Source: Sedimentisphaerales bacterium (GTDB lineage: Bacteria > Planctomycetota > Phycisphaerae > Sedimentisphaerales > SG8-4). From it: a stretch of 19,178 bases of DNA. Both the position numbers and the translations under genes were made by a program. Of this stretch, positions 1-6,289 are shown one piece after another. Position 1 is the stretch's first letter. Every line of letters begins with the position of its first letter. The notes beneath the pieces were generated by a model. It did no database searches and was not told the DNA's origin. It saw nothing but the letters and a program-made list of their open reading frames with translations. Location: the NCBI GenBank assembly GCA_016928975.1, contig JAFGJR010000115.1:1-19178 (forward strand). Reading direction: 5' to 3'.

Positions 1-25
1 CCATGGATTCATTCCTTTCAATCGC

Positions 26-522
26 ATGCCAGCATTATCCCTCTCCTCCAATAACAAAGAAGATGTCCTTCGCCGGACAGTTACGATTTGCAGAAGGCGG
101 GGATCAGCGTCGTGCTGGATCGCTGGCATAATGCGCAGATCGGTGCGAGTGTGGCGAGGTTCATTGAGCGCATCGAGCAATGCGACCGGGTTATCACGGT
201 TGGCACGCTGCTCTATCGGCGGAAGTACGAGAACAGGGATACGAGCACCGGCTATGCCGTGGCGGCGGAAGTGGACTTGATCAATAACCGCCTTCTTGGC
301 ACCGAGCTACAGAAAGCAAGTGTACTCCCGCTGCTGCTAGACGGAGAGAAAACCGCTTCCCTGCCGCCCCTTCTGCATGGCCGCGTCTATGCCGATTTCC
401 GCAAGGAGGGAGATTACTTCATCGCCGCATTCGACCTGATCCTGAGCCTTTATGGGATCGTGCCGAACGATCCGGCGGTGGCGGACCTGCGCGAGTCGCT
501 TCAGGGGGCGCGGCTGAGGTAA
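26..522 (+). pseudogene. TIR-domain protein gene, frameshifted near its N-terminus
   Basis: The uninterrupted part (from the TTG at 88) encodes 144 residues that read as a TIR domain without its first strand: KAGISVVLDRW, then CDRVITVGTLLYRRKY, a helix GYAVAAEVDLI whose Glu61 sits where TIR NADases carry the catalytic Glu, and LPPLLHGRVYADF near the end. The missing start can be read just upstream in two other frames: MPALSLSSNNKEDV from the ATG at 26 (frame 2) and FAGQLR at 69-86 (frame 3). Joined, these give the usual TIR opening (S-x-S, then a helix leading into LQKAGI). Single extra bases near 68 and 87 would explain it. TIR domains in bacteria often cleave NAD+ in defence systems. It could be a decayed gene, a sequencing error, or a shorter gene using TTG. 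No partner domain or good ribosome binding site is visible. Confidence 0.55.
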
Positions 523-529
523 GGGCATC

Positions 530-550
530 GAGAGAAACGCCTTGCGGCGT
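530..550 (-). terminator. possible weak terminator of the serpin gene
   Basis: On the minus strand ACGCC-GCAA-GGCGT (550 to 537) forms a 5-bp stem with a GNRA-type loop, followed by TTCTCT. It lies about 50 bases past the serpin stop codon. The stem is short and the T-run is interrupted, so this is only a candidate. Confidence 0.3.
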
Positions 551-600
551 CACTACGAGCGTCCGCCGCGCGAGTGCCGTAGGGAGCGTCGACGGTCCGG

Positions 601-1902
601 TCAAGGCTGCGGGTTCAGGACTCGGCCGAGGAACAGGATGCTACCGGTGGCTCTGTCGCGGATCAGGAAGAGGAAGGGATGATCGGCGCGGAAGACCGGG
701 GTCATGTCCGGGCCGATTGAGGTGATGCCGACGACGGCGCCGGTGGCGGCGGCGGCCTCGGTGCCTTCCTCGTTCACGTCGACGTACGCCTGGTGGATCA
801 CCGCGGAGAGGTACAGGTCGCGATTGCCGGTCATGCCGGAGAAATCCGCCCTGTCGGTGAAGGCGTCGGTCATGCCCATCGACTGTAAGACCTGCGCCAG
901 ACTGAACTTGCTGGTCATTTTGAGTTTGGGCACGAAGACGATGACCTGCCGTCGGCGGAGGTTCGTCAGCCATTTCGCGAGATTCTCGGGCGCGAGGTCC
1001 TGCTCCAACGCTTTGATGCCGTCCGTCTTCTTCGGCAGCAGGATCACCATGGAGAGATCGTCGCCTTTGTAGGGCATTTCGAGGACCTGGAGGGTGTCGG
1101 TCTGGCCGTAATTGAACCGGCTCTGCTGGCTCATCATGGCGACCTGGGCTTTCGTCCCGTCCAGCAACGTGAACGGCTGATCTCGCGTCCGGTCTTTCTC
1201 GAACTGGCTGGCCCAGTTGCCCTTGAAGTAGATCGCATTGGTCAGGACGAGGCGGGTCCTGAAGTTCAACGCGCCCGGACTGATGAGGTCCTTGATCTTG
1301 TCGTTGGTCTGCTTGGCCACCCAGTTGTTGATCGTCCGGCGGGCGGGCTCGGCGGCGGCGATGAAATCGACGTTCCGCAGTGCGCCGCCGTACTGATTCT
1401 CGACCAGTTGCACGAACGACGGCAGGAACCTGTAGTCCTTCTGTCCCCACAGCGCGTTGGCGATGCGAAGCTCGTACTTGTCCCCGGTGCCCCGCTCATT
1501 GAGGTCCTTGATCATCTCGCCAAACACCTCTGCGAGCTTCTCCGGGGGCATCGGGGCCCTTGTGGCGCTCCCGCCCCCGGCGGTGGTCCCCTGTTCCCCA
1601 GCCGAGGGCGGCTGGGCTACATGCGCAGTCGGGAAGCTCAGCACCTGAGCCATTTGCTGTTGTGTGCGGCCCCGCGCTCCGGCGTAGGTCATGGCCAGGG
1701 CGGTGGAGATACTGTACGGCGAGAAGAACAGGTTCCCTTGATCGTCCTGGAGCCTCTGGTAGATCTGCAACGCGAACCGGCTGTTCCCTTCCGCGATGGG
1801 CATCGTGTTTGAATCGGGACCTGCCGGCTTCGGCTCACCGGCCGGGTTGCCTGCCGCCGAGACGGTCAACAGCGACATGAGCGCCATTTCATATGCGGTC
1901 AT
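601..1902 (-). CDS. serpin family serine/cysteine protease inhibitor
   Basis: The 433-aa product is a full-length serpin: GNLFFSPYSISTALAM (57-72), YELRIANALWGQ (143-154), LTNAIYFKGNW (220-230), FVPKLKMTSKF (323-333), the hinge of the reactive loop NEEGTEAAAATGAVVG (377-392), and the C-terminal HPFLFLIRD..TGSILFLGRV. Serpins trap a target protease by inserting the cleaved loop into a beta sheet. The small-residue hinge (Gly380, Thr381, then Ala-rich) indicates an inhibitory type. By alignment the scissile bond lies near Thr394-Ser395, but the loop is about four residues longer than in alpha-1-antitrypsin, so the target is not predictable. The ATG is fixed by AGGAGG at 1916-1911, eight bases upstream. 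The N-terminus is only weakly hydrophobic, so export is uncertain. Residues about 92-118 are an insertion made by a DNA repeat. The gene is alone in its transcript. Confidence 0.95.
   Translation of the reverse strand: MTAYEMALMSLLTVSAAGNPAGEPKPAGPDSNTMPIAEGNSRFALQIYQRLQDDQGNLFFSPYSISTALAMTYAGARGRTQQQMAQVLSFPTAHVAQPPSAGEQGTTAGGGSATRAPMPPEKLAEVFGEMIKDLNERGTGDKYELRIANALWGQKDYRFLPSFVQLVENQYGGALRNVDFIAAAEPARRTINNWVAKQTNDKIKDLISPGALNFRTRLVLTNAIYFKGNWASQFEKDRTRDQPFTLLDGTKAQVAMMSQQSRFNYGQTDTLQVLEMPYKGDDLSMVILLPKKTDGIKALEQDLAPENLAKWLTNLRRRQVIVFVPKLKMTSKFSLAQVLQSMGMTDAFTDRADFSGMTGNRDLYLSAVIHQAYVDVNEEGTEAAAATGAVVGITSIGPDMTPVFRADHPFLFLIRDRATGSILFLGRVLNPQP
1597..1616. repeat. palindromic repeat core embedded in the serpin gene
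   Basis: CCCAGCCG (1597-1604), AGGG, CGGCTGGG (1609-1616) is a perfect 8-bp inverted repeat inside the serpin coding region. With its GC-rich flanks (about 1555-1635) it encodes a Pro/Gly/Ala-rich segment that replaces a surface loop between two conserved serpin helices. From memory, short repeats with an agccgccctcggct core are dispersed in genomes of this kind; only one copy is seen in this window. Confidence 0.55.
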
Positions 1903-1956
1903 CTCTCAATCCTCCTGATTCGCGGTGAACGCCGCTTCTATGTTACGATACGATCC

Positions 1957-1965
1957 ATTATAACA
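1957..1965 (-). promoter_or_regulatory. extended -10 promoter of the serpin gene
   Basis: On the minus strand TGTTATAAT (1965 to 1957) is a perfect -10 hexamer with the TGn extension. The -35 position has no good match, which is typical of extended -10 promoters. Predicted transcription start is near 1950, giving a leader of about 48 bases that includes the AGGAGG ribosome binding site. Confidence 0.6.
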
Positions 1966-2009
1966 GTCCACCTGACGGCCGTCGAAGATGATCTGTGAGG
2001 TGGAAGGCT

Positions 2010-2501
2010 ATGCTCCGCACCACGCATTTGGAGATAACGTCGAAAGAGCAGTGGGTCCGACGGGCTCGCGGACCGAGCGGCGTGGAGATTCGCGAGTGCG
2101 TGGTGAAGCAGCCGCGATTCAACCGCTTCCTGTACAAGTACGTGGGCGGCGATTGGCGATGGGTGGACCGGCTCGCGTGGAGCGGCGAGCAGTGGCGCCA
2201 GTACGCTTCCGCCGATGACCTTCGAACGTTTGTTGCGTACAAGCAAGGCTCCATCGCGGGCTACTATGAGCTTCAGGGGCAGGAGGGCGGCAGCGTCGAG
2301 ATTCGCATCTTCGGCGTGACGCCGGAATTCATCGGCCAGGGCTGCGGCCGCCTCCTGCTCGACAACGCCATCGAAAACGCCTTCGCCTGGGGCGCCCAAC
2401 GCGTCTGGGTCCACACGTGCACCTACGACCACCCCAACGCCCTGACCAACTACCTCAAGTCCGGCTTCAAAGTCTTCAAGATCGAAGAGAAACAGGGCTG
2501 A
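2010..2501 (+). CDS. GNAT family N-acetyltransferase
   Basis: The 163-aa product is a single-domain GNAT enzyme, which moves an acetyl group from acetyl-CoA to an amine of an unknown substrate. Visible family features are LRTFVAYKQGSIAGYYEL (71-88, central strands), GSVEIRIFGVTPEFIGQGCG (94-113), which holds the Q-x-x-G-x-G/A-type acetyl-CoA loop, and VHTCTYDHPNALTNYLKSGF (134-153), the usual C-terminal A-x-x-x-Y-x-x-x-G-F. The ATG at 2010 is preferred to the GTG at 1995 because GAGGTGGA lies eight bases before it and MLRTTHLEI is where this subfamily normally begins. It is transcribed divergently from the serpin gene across a gap of about 100 bases and has no obvious functional partner. Confidence 0.9.
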   Translation: MLRTTHLEITSKEQWVRRARGPSGVEIRECVVKQPRFNRFLYKYVGGDWRWVDRLAWSGEQWRQYASADDLRTFVAYKQGSIAGYYELQGQEGGSVEIRIFGVTPEFIGQGCGRLLLDNAIENAFAWGAQRVWVHTCTYDHPNALTNYLKSGFKVFKIEEKQG

Positions 2502-2616
2502 GCCGGCGTCATCTCCGCCGTCGTCCAACCCGGCGGCCAGACCCGCAACCACCTTCACAAAACCCAGGCGAAAAGCCTGACCACTTCCTCATCGCTTGGC
2601 CCGATGTCAGGAGCAT

Positions 2617-2632
2617 GGCGTAGCGGTACGCC
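2617..2632. other. perfect hairpin in the leader region of the AvcD-like gene
   Basis: GGCGTA-GCGG-TACGCC is a 6-bp perfect stem with a four-base loop, 115 bases past the GNAT stop and 40 bases before the promoter of the AvcD-like gene. It has no following T-run, so it is not a classical terminator. The rest of 2502-2671 shows no gene. Confidence 0.4.
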
Positions 2633-2671
2633 TGCCTCGTGTCCGTCTCTCAATAGGCACATCATATAGTC

Positions 2672-2700
2672 TTGACTGTCGTGACCCCTCATGGTAACAT
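2672..2700 (+). promoter_or_regulatory. sigma-70 type promoter of the AvcD-like gene
   Basis: TTGACT (2672-2677), a spacer of exactly 17 bases, then TAACAT (2695-2700). Predicted start is near 2707, leaving a leader of about 52 bases. The leader holds a hairpin GTTGG/CCAAC (2711-2728) whose loop is AGGAGGTA, a sequence resembling a ribosome binding site with no start codon behind it. The site used for translation is AAGGGGAG at 2746-2753. Confidence 0.65.
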
Positions 2701-2758
2701 GAAGCACAAGGTTGGAGGAGGTACCAACGCACGGCATAGCGGTTGAAGGGGAGAGACA

Positions 2759-4204
2759 ATGAGCAGTGAGGATACAGCGCGGAGTCCTGAACGCAAACGG
2801 TTCAATGCTGATTGTCTCATTGTGGGGTTCACGGGCTCTCTTGGAAGCGGATGTACGTTTCTTGCTGAAGGGGTCGCTGCCAAACTCGGAACGCATGGCC
2901 GTTACTATCGTCTGTCAGAGTTCCTGAGAGAAGAGGCCGACAAAAGGCATGTCGACAAGACGGTTCAGAGCCTACAGAATCTTGGGGATGAGCTCCGACT
3001 GAAGAATGGCAACTCGTTCCTCATAGAAAAGTGCCTTGATCAGATCAAACGCGAAGACGAACAGTCCGGATTCGCCCAGGATGAAGAGACGGTTCTGCTC
3101 ATTGACGGCATCAAGAATGGCGGCGAGGTCAAGTACCTGCGGCAGTTTCCGAACTTCTACCTGATCTCTGTGCATGCTGGTCAGCCGACACGTCAGGAGC
3201 GTCTCGTCGGCAGCGCCGCCTCTTTTCGAAGGTTCGACACAGCCGAGGAGTTCCTACTTGCGGATAAGCGGGACGAGCAGGAGGATGTTCCGCACGGACA
3301 GGAGATCAAGAGGTGCAACTACTTGGCTGATATCATTGTTGACAATAGCACGCCTCTCCCGGAGGCCAGGGAAAGGGAGAGGGACGAGTTCTTCAATGGC
3401 TTCATCAATGATTATATCTACCCGGCGCGAAAAGTGCGTAAAGGTGAGCCGGCGCACGACAGGCCACCGACGGTCCATGAGACCCTGATGACGATGGCTT
3501 ACTGCGCGAGCAAACGATCAAGCTGTCTGAAACGGAAGGTCGGTGCCGTCCTGGCCTACATTCGCAAGATCAAAGACGGAGATTCCGGAGGCAATCAAGA
3601 CAGCGGCGAGAGAGACCTACCCTTCCAGATCGTGTCATCTGGGTACAATGATATACCGGCAGGTACGCCGTGTGTCTTCAGCCCCTGGAAAGGATGCTAT
3701 AGAGACCATCTGTTGGCAGATCACGCCAAGGTGGTCAAGTGTTGCCCAAGCTGCGGCCAGGTCCTGCCAGGAGGACTCAAATGTCCCCACTGTGGAATTG
3801 AGAACGAGGTCCGCACACTCCAATGCACCGGTTGCGGTGGCGATTTGCTGGGCGACTACACCTGTGAGAAATGTGGTTACAGGGTCTTCAGTGTGTGCCT
3901 GCCAGGGAAGGAGGGTGTTCCCGGGAAGCTGCTGGATATGTGTCGCGCGCTGCACGCTGAGGAGAACGCCATTCTCGGCTTGTCGGGCATCGCCAAGTCA
4001 GATAAGGGTGAACTGGTCCTGTACACCACGACATTTCCCTGCAATCTGTGTGCGAATAAAATCATTGCTGCGGGGATCAAGACCGTATACTATGCCGAGC
4101 CGTATACGATGAAGGAGTCGAAGGAGTTGCTGGAAAGATACGAGGTGGACGTTCGACAGTTTGAGGGAATCAAGAGTAGTGCGTATTTCCGACTCTATGC
4201 ATAG
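2759..4204 (+). CDS. AvcD-like antiphage deoxycytidine nucleotide deaminase (P-loop domain + dCMP/dCTP deaminase)
   Basis: The 481-aa product has two domains. Residues 18-225 resemble a P-loop nucleotide kinase: GFTGSLGSGCT (23-33) as Walker A, with Cys32 where Lys is usual, and VLLIDGIKN (112-120) as Walker B. Residues 238-481 are a zinc-dependent cytidine/deoxycytidylate deaminase with HAEEN (399-403) and PCNLC (427-431), giving His399 and Cys428/Cys431 as zinc ligands and Glu401 as proton shuttle. Between the deaminase strands sit four CxxC pairs (329-372), a double zinc ribbon. This architecture matches AvcD of Vibrio and related phage-defence dCTP deaminases, which convert dCTP/dCMP to dUTP/dUMP during infection and starve phage replication; that role here is inferred from the family. 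Start: ATG with AAGGGGAG five bases upstream. Hand-counted GC of four 60-base stretches is 45-58%, well below neighbours, suggesting transfer. Confidence 0.85.
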   Translation: MSSEDTARSPERKRFNADCLIVGFTGSLGSGCTFLAEGVAAKLGTHGRYYRLSEFLREEADKRHVDKTVQSLQNLGDELRLKNGNSFLIEKCLDQIKREDEQSGFAQDEETVLLIDGIKNGGEVKYLRQFPNFYLISVHAGQPTRQERLVGSAASFRRFDTAEEFLLADKRDEQEDVPHGQEIKRCNYLADIIVDNSTPLPEARERERDEFFNGFINDYIYPARKVRKGEPAHDRPPTVHETLMTMAYCASKRSSCLKRKVGAVLAYIRKIKDGDSGGNQDSGERDLPFQIVSSGYNDIPAGTPCVFSPWKGCYRDHLLADHAKVVKCCPSCGQVLPGGLKCPHCGIENEVRTLQCTGCGGDLLGDYTCEKCGYRVFSVCLPGKEGVPGKLLDMCRALHAEENAILGLSGIAKSDKGELVLYTTTFPCNLCANKIIAAGIKTVYYAEPYTMKESKELLERYEVDVRQFEGIKSSAYFRLYA

Positions 4205-4215
4205 GGAGGACTAAT

Positions 4216-4395
4216 ATGAAGGGGAAACCGGGAGATACGAGGAAGGAGATCACGTCTCACGTTGCCTCGACCTCCAAACATCAGGAGAGCAAGGGCGCAC
4301 AAGGCGGATCGGCGAGCGTGGCGAAGTCAGTGAATATGCCTAATCCTCTGAAGGGCTTACAATTGTCCTTGTATCCAATCATCAAGGAGCACTGA
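4216..4395 (+). CDS. 59-aa protein of unknown function, cotranscribed with the AvcD-like gene
   Basis: An ATG at 4216 follows GGGAGGA (4204-4210), a near-ideal ribosome binding site that overlaps the stop codon of the deaminase gene, so the two genes are almost certainly one operon. The 59-residue product is not recognised. Residues 1-40 are rich in Lys, Ser, Gly and Thr and look disordered. Residues 41-59 (MPNPLKGLQLSLYPIIKEH) are more hydrophobic and could be a short binding helix or strand. It has no signal peptide, membrane segment or cysteine. Its position suggests a regulator, inhibitor or partner of the deaminase, but nothing in the sequence proves this. Vibrio AvcD is held in check by an RNA (AvcI); a protein partner would be a different arrangement. 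A chance open frame is unlikely given the binding site and spacing. Confidence 0.6.
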   Translation: MKGKPGDTRKEITSHVASTSKHQESKGAQGGSASVAKSVNMPNPLKGLQLSLYPIIKEH

Positions 4396-4566
4396 TCTAT
4401 CGATGGAGATCTTCCCGGCCCGCAGCAGCATGACCTCATCTGGATCATCACTGCTTCTGGGGGGCCGCATGTCTATCAGCAGTTGTCCACCCGCCACGGG
4501 AGTGCCAATGCCATCGGTCTCCGGTACGCGTCTTGTCCATCCAATCGCTCTTCGATTCTCTTCCGT

Positions 4567-4583
4567 TTGACCACGGTGGTCAA
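4567..4583. promoter_or_regulatory. perfect inverted repeat upstream of dcd, possible operator
   Basis: TTGACCAC-G-GTGGTCAA is an 8-bp perfect inverted repeat around one central base, 23 bases before the dcd start. Its size and symmetry suit a dimeric repressor site. It could also be a leader hairpin. No convincing -10/-35 pair was found in 4396-4606, which otherwise holds no gene. Confidence 0.4.
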
Positions 4584-4606
4584 CGTATGTGTGGATTCGG
4601 TCTGTT

Positions 4607-5191
4607 ATGATTCTGTCGAATGTTGAGATACAGAGGGCGATGGATGAGGGGCGGCTGGTGATTGAGCCGGAGCCGCTGCCGAGACGGCCGCGGGAGGGGG
4701 TGTACTGTCCCTACGATACACATGCGGTGGATTTGCGGCTGTATGGGGAGATCGCGATTCCGCAGGCGGGGCCGTACTCCCTGGATGTCACGGAGCGCGG
4801 GACGCTGTCGGAGGTGATCGCGAGCCGGTCACAACGTGTGGTGCTGACGGACGAGGAGCCGTACCCGCTCCAGCCGGAGCAGTTCATCCTCGGCCGGACG
4901 CTGGAGCGCGTCGAGCTGCCGGTGGACAAGGGGACGCCGCACTTAGCCGCGCGGATCGAGGGCAAGAGCAGCCGGGCGCGTTGCGGCCTGATGGTCCATT
5001 TCACCTCGCCCACCGTCCATCCGGGCTGGGTCGGCCCACTCACGCTCGAAATGATCAACCTCGGCCCGCAGACCATCCTCCTGCGCCCCGGCATGCACAT
5101 CGCCCAGCTCATCGTCGAAGAAGTCCGCGGCGAGGTCTTTCTCAACCCCAGCGAGTTCCACGGCCAGTCCACCCCCGAAGGACTGGCGTAG
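4607..5191 (+). CDS. dcd: dCTP deaminase
   Basis: The 194-aa product matches the usual length of Dcd (about 190 aa), a homotrimeric enzyme of the dUTPase-like fold that turns dCTP into dUTP for dTMP synthesis. Visible signatures: MILSNVEIQRAM at the start, HAVDLRL (39-45), the catalytic loop EGKSSRARCGL (118-128), in which Ser122 or Ser121 and Arg125 correspond to the known active-site Ser and Arg, PLTLEMINLG (144-153) with the catalytic Glu148, and FHGQSTP (184-190), the C-terminal lid. ATG 4607 is chosen over the GTG at 4589 because the family begins MILS; the ribosome binding site is weak. It lies 211 bases after the 59-aa gene, so it may have its own promoter. Its nearness to the unrelated deaminase upstream is striking, but it may simply be the housekeeping copy. 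Confidence 0.93.
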   Translation: MILSNVEIQRAMDEGRLVIEPEPLPRRPREGVYCPYDTHAVDLRLYGEIAIPQAGPYSLDVTERGTLSEVIASRSQRVVLTDEEPYPLQPEQFILGRTLERVELPVDKGTPHLAARIEGKSSRARCGLMVHFTSPTVHPGWVGPLTLEMINLGPQTILLRPGMHIAQLIVEEVRGEVFLNPSEFHGQSTPEGLA

Positions 5192-5197
5192 GAAGTA

Positions 5198-5314
5198 TGA
5201 TTTGAGATTTGTGATCCGAGATTGGTGATTTGAGATTTTCGATTTGAGATCCCCGCGTGCCCGGCCCGGTCCCATGGGTCCTTTTGGTCTTTGAGGTCCC
5301 TTAGGTCCTTTGAG
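5198..5314. repeat. two tracts of degenerate short direct repeats
   Basis: Positions 5198-5250 repeat variants of TGATTTGAGATTT (four to five units). Positions 5269-5314 repeat variants of GGTCCTTTG or GGTCTTTGA (five units). Both lie between the dcd stop and the argB promoter. No coding frame through them looks protein-like. Similar low-complexity tracts are familiar from intergenic DNA of planctomycete-type genomes (recollection, not a search). Confidence 0.6.
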
Positions 5315-5343
5315 TTCTGCCGCAAAATTCCCGAACAGCTCTC

Positions 5344-5372
5344 TTGACTTGCACCACCCAGAATGATATCCT
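5344..5372 (+). promoter_or_regulatory. promoter of the arg cluster
   Basis: TTGACT (5344-5349), a 17-base spacer, then TATCCT (5367-5372), preceded by TGA, which provides an extended -10. Predicted start is near 5379, leaving about 32 bases before the argB GTG, including AAGGAG. No ARG-box-like operator was recognised. Confidence 0.7.
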
Positions 5373-5410
5373 CCAGGGTTTGTTTTATTCGGGTCCAAGG
5401 AGCGTCTTCA

Positions 5411-6289
5411 GTGCAAGAAGCAATCGCAAAAGCCGGTGCGTTGATCGAGGCCATGGGCTACATCCGGGCCTTTCGCGGGCGGATCGTCGTGGTCAAGCTT
5501 GGCGGCAGTGTCCTCGACGACGAGGCGGCCCAGCGAAGCCTCCTGGCGGATGTCGCGTTCATGTCCACGGTGGGCATGCGTCCGATCATCGTTCACGGCG
5601 GCGGCAAGGCGATCAACCGGGCGATGGACGAGGCGGGCCTGAAGCCCGTCTGGGTGCAGGGCCGGCGGTACACGGACCATTGCACGCTGAACATCGTGGA
5701 ACACGTGCTCATCCGCGAGGTGAATGAGCCGATCTGCGGGATCCTCGAGGAGCTTGGCTGCAACACGATGGGCCTGCACACGCTGAGCAGTTGCGTGCTG
5801 ACGGCGGAGATCCTGCGCCTGCCGGGCGAAGAGGGCCGCAAGATCGACCTCGGCCTGGTCGGCAAGGTCACCGAGGTCAACGCCAAGCTGCTCCACACGA
5901 TCTGCGGCGACGGCACGATCCCGGTCATCTCCTCCACCGCGATGGACCGTAACGGTGGCAAGCTGAACGTCAACGCCGACACCGCCGCCGGCAAGGTGGC
6001 CGCCGCCGTCGTGGCGGAGAAGCTCGTCATGGTCAGTGACACGCACGGCATCCGACGCGACATCAGCAACCCGGAGAGCTGGATCTCCAGTCTCAACGAG
6101 GCCCAGATCAAGGAGATGATCGAGGCCGGCATCATCACCGACGCCATGTACCCGAAAGTCGAGGCCTGCCTGATCGCCCTGGCGGCGGGCGTCAAAAAGG
6201 CGCACATCATCGACGGCAGGATCGACCATTCCCTGTTGCTGGAAATCTACACGGAAAAGGGCATCGGCACCGAGATCGTCAGGGGCTGA
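5411..6289 (+). CDS. argB: acetylglutamate kinase
   Basis: ArgB phosphorylates N-acetylglutamate with ATP, the second step of arginine synthesis. The 292-aa product shows the amino acid kinase fold: VVKLGGS (27-33, ATP-phosphate binding Lys29), the glycine loop VHGGGKAINRAM (61-72), GRRYTD (84-89) in the substrate site, KLNVNADTAAG, and a C-terminal YPKVEACLIAL helix. An N-terminal helix of about 20 residues precedes the first strand, as in arginine-inhibited, hexameric forms; feedback inhibition is therefore possible but not shown. The GTG at 5411 is chosen because AAGGAG (5397-5402) lies eight bases upstream and the start at 5363 would place the promoter -10 inside the gene. It is the first gene of an arg cluster. 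argC and argJ are not in the window. Confidence 0.95.
   Translation: MQEAIAKAGALIEAMGYIRAFRGRIVVVKLGGSVLDDEAAQRSLLADVAFMSTVGMRPIIVHGGGKAINRAMDEAGLKPVWVQGRRYTDHCTLNIVEHVLIREVNEPICGILEELGCNTMGLHTLSSCVLTAEILRLPGEEGRKIDLGLVGKVTEVNAKLLHTICGDGTIPVISSTAMDRNGGKLNVNADTAAGKVAAAVVAEKLVMVSDTHGIRRDISNPESWISSLNEAQIKEMIEAGIITDAMYPKVEACLIALAAGVKKAHIIDGRIDHSLLLEIYTEKGIGTEIVRG

Noticed and set aside
2555..2896. 113-codon minus-strand open frame over the AvcD-like gene start
   Set aside because: It overlaps the deaminase start and promoter in antisense and shows no recognisable protein features.
5198..5314. CRISPR array
   Set aside because: The units are degenerate, about 9-13 bases, nearly contiguous and without unique spacers.
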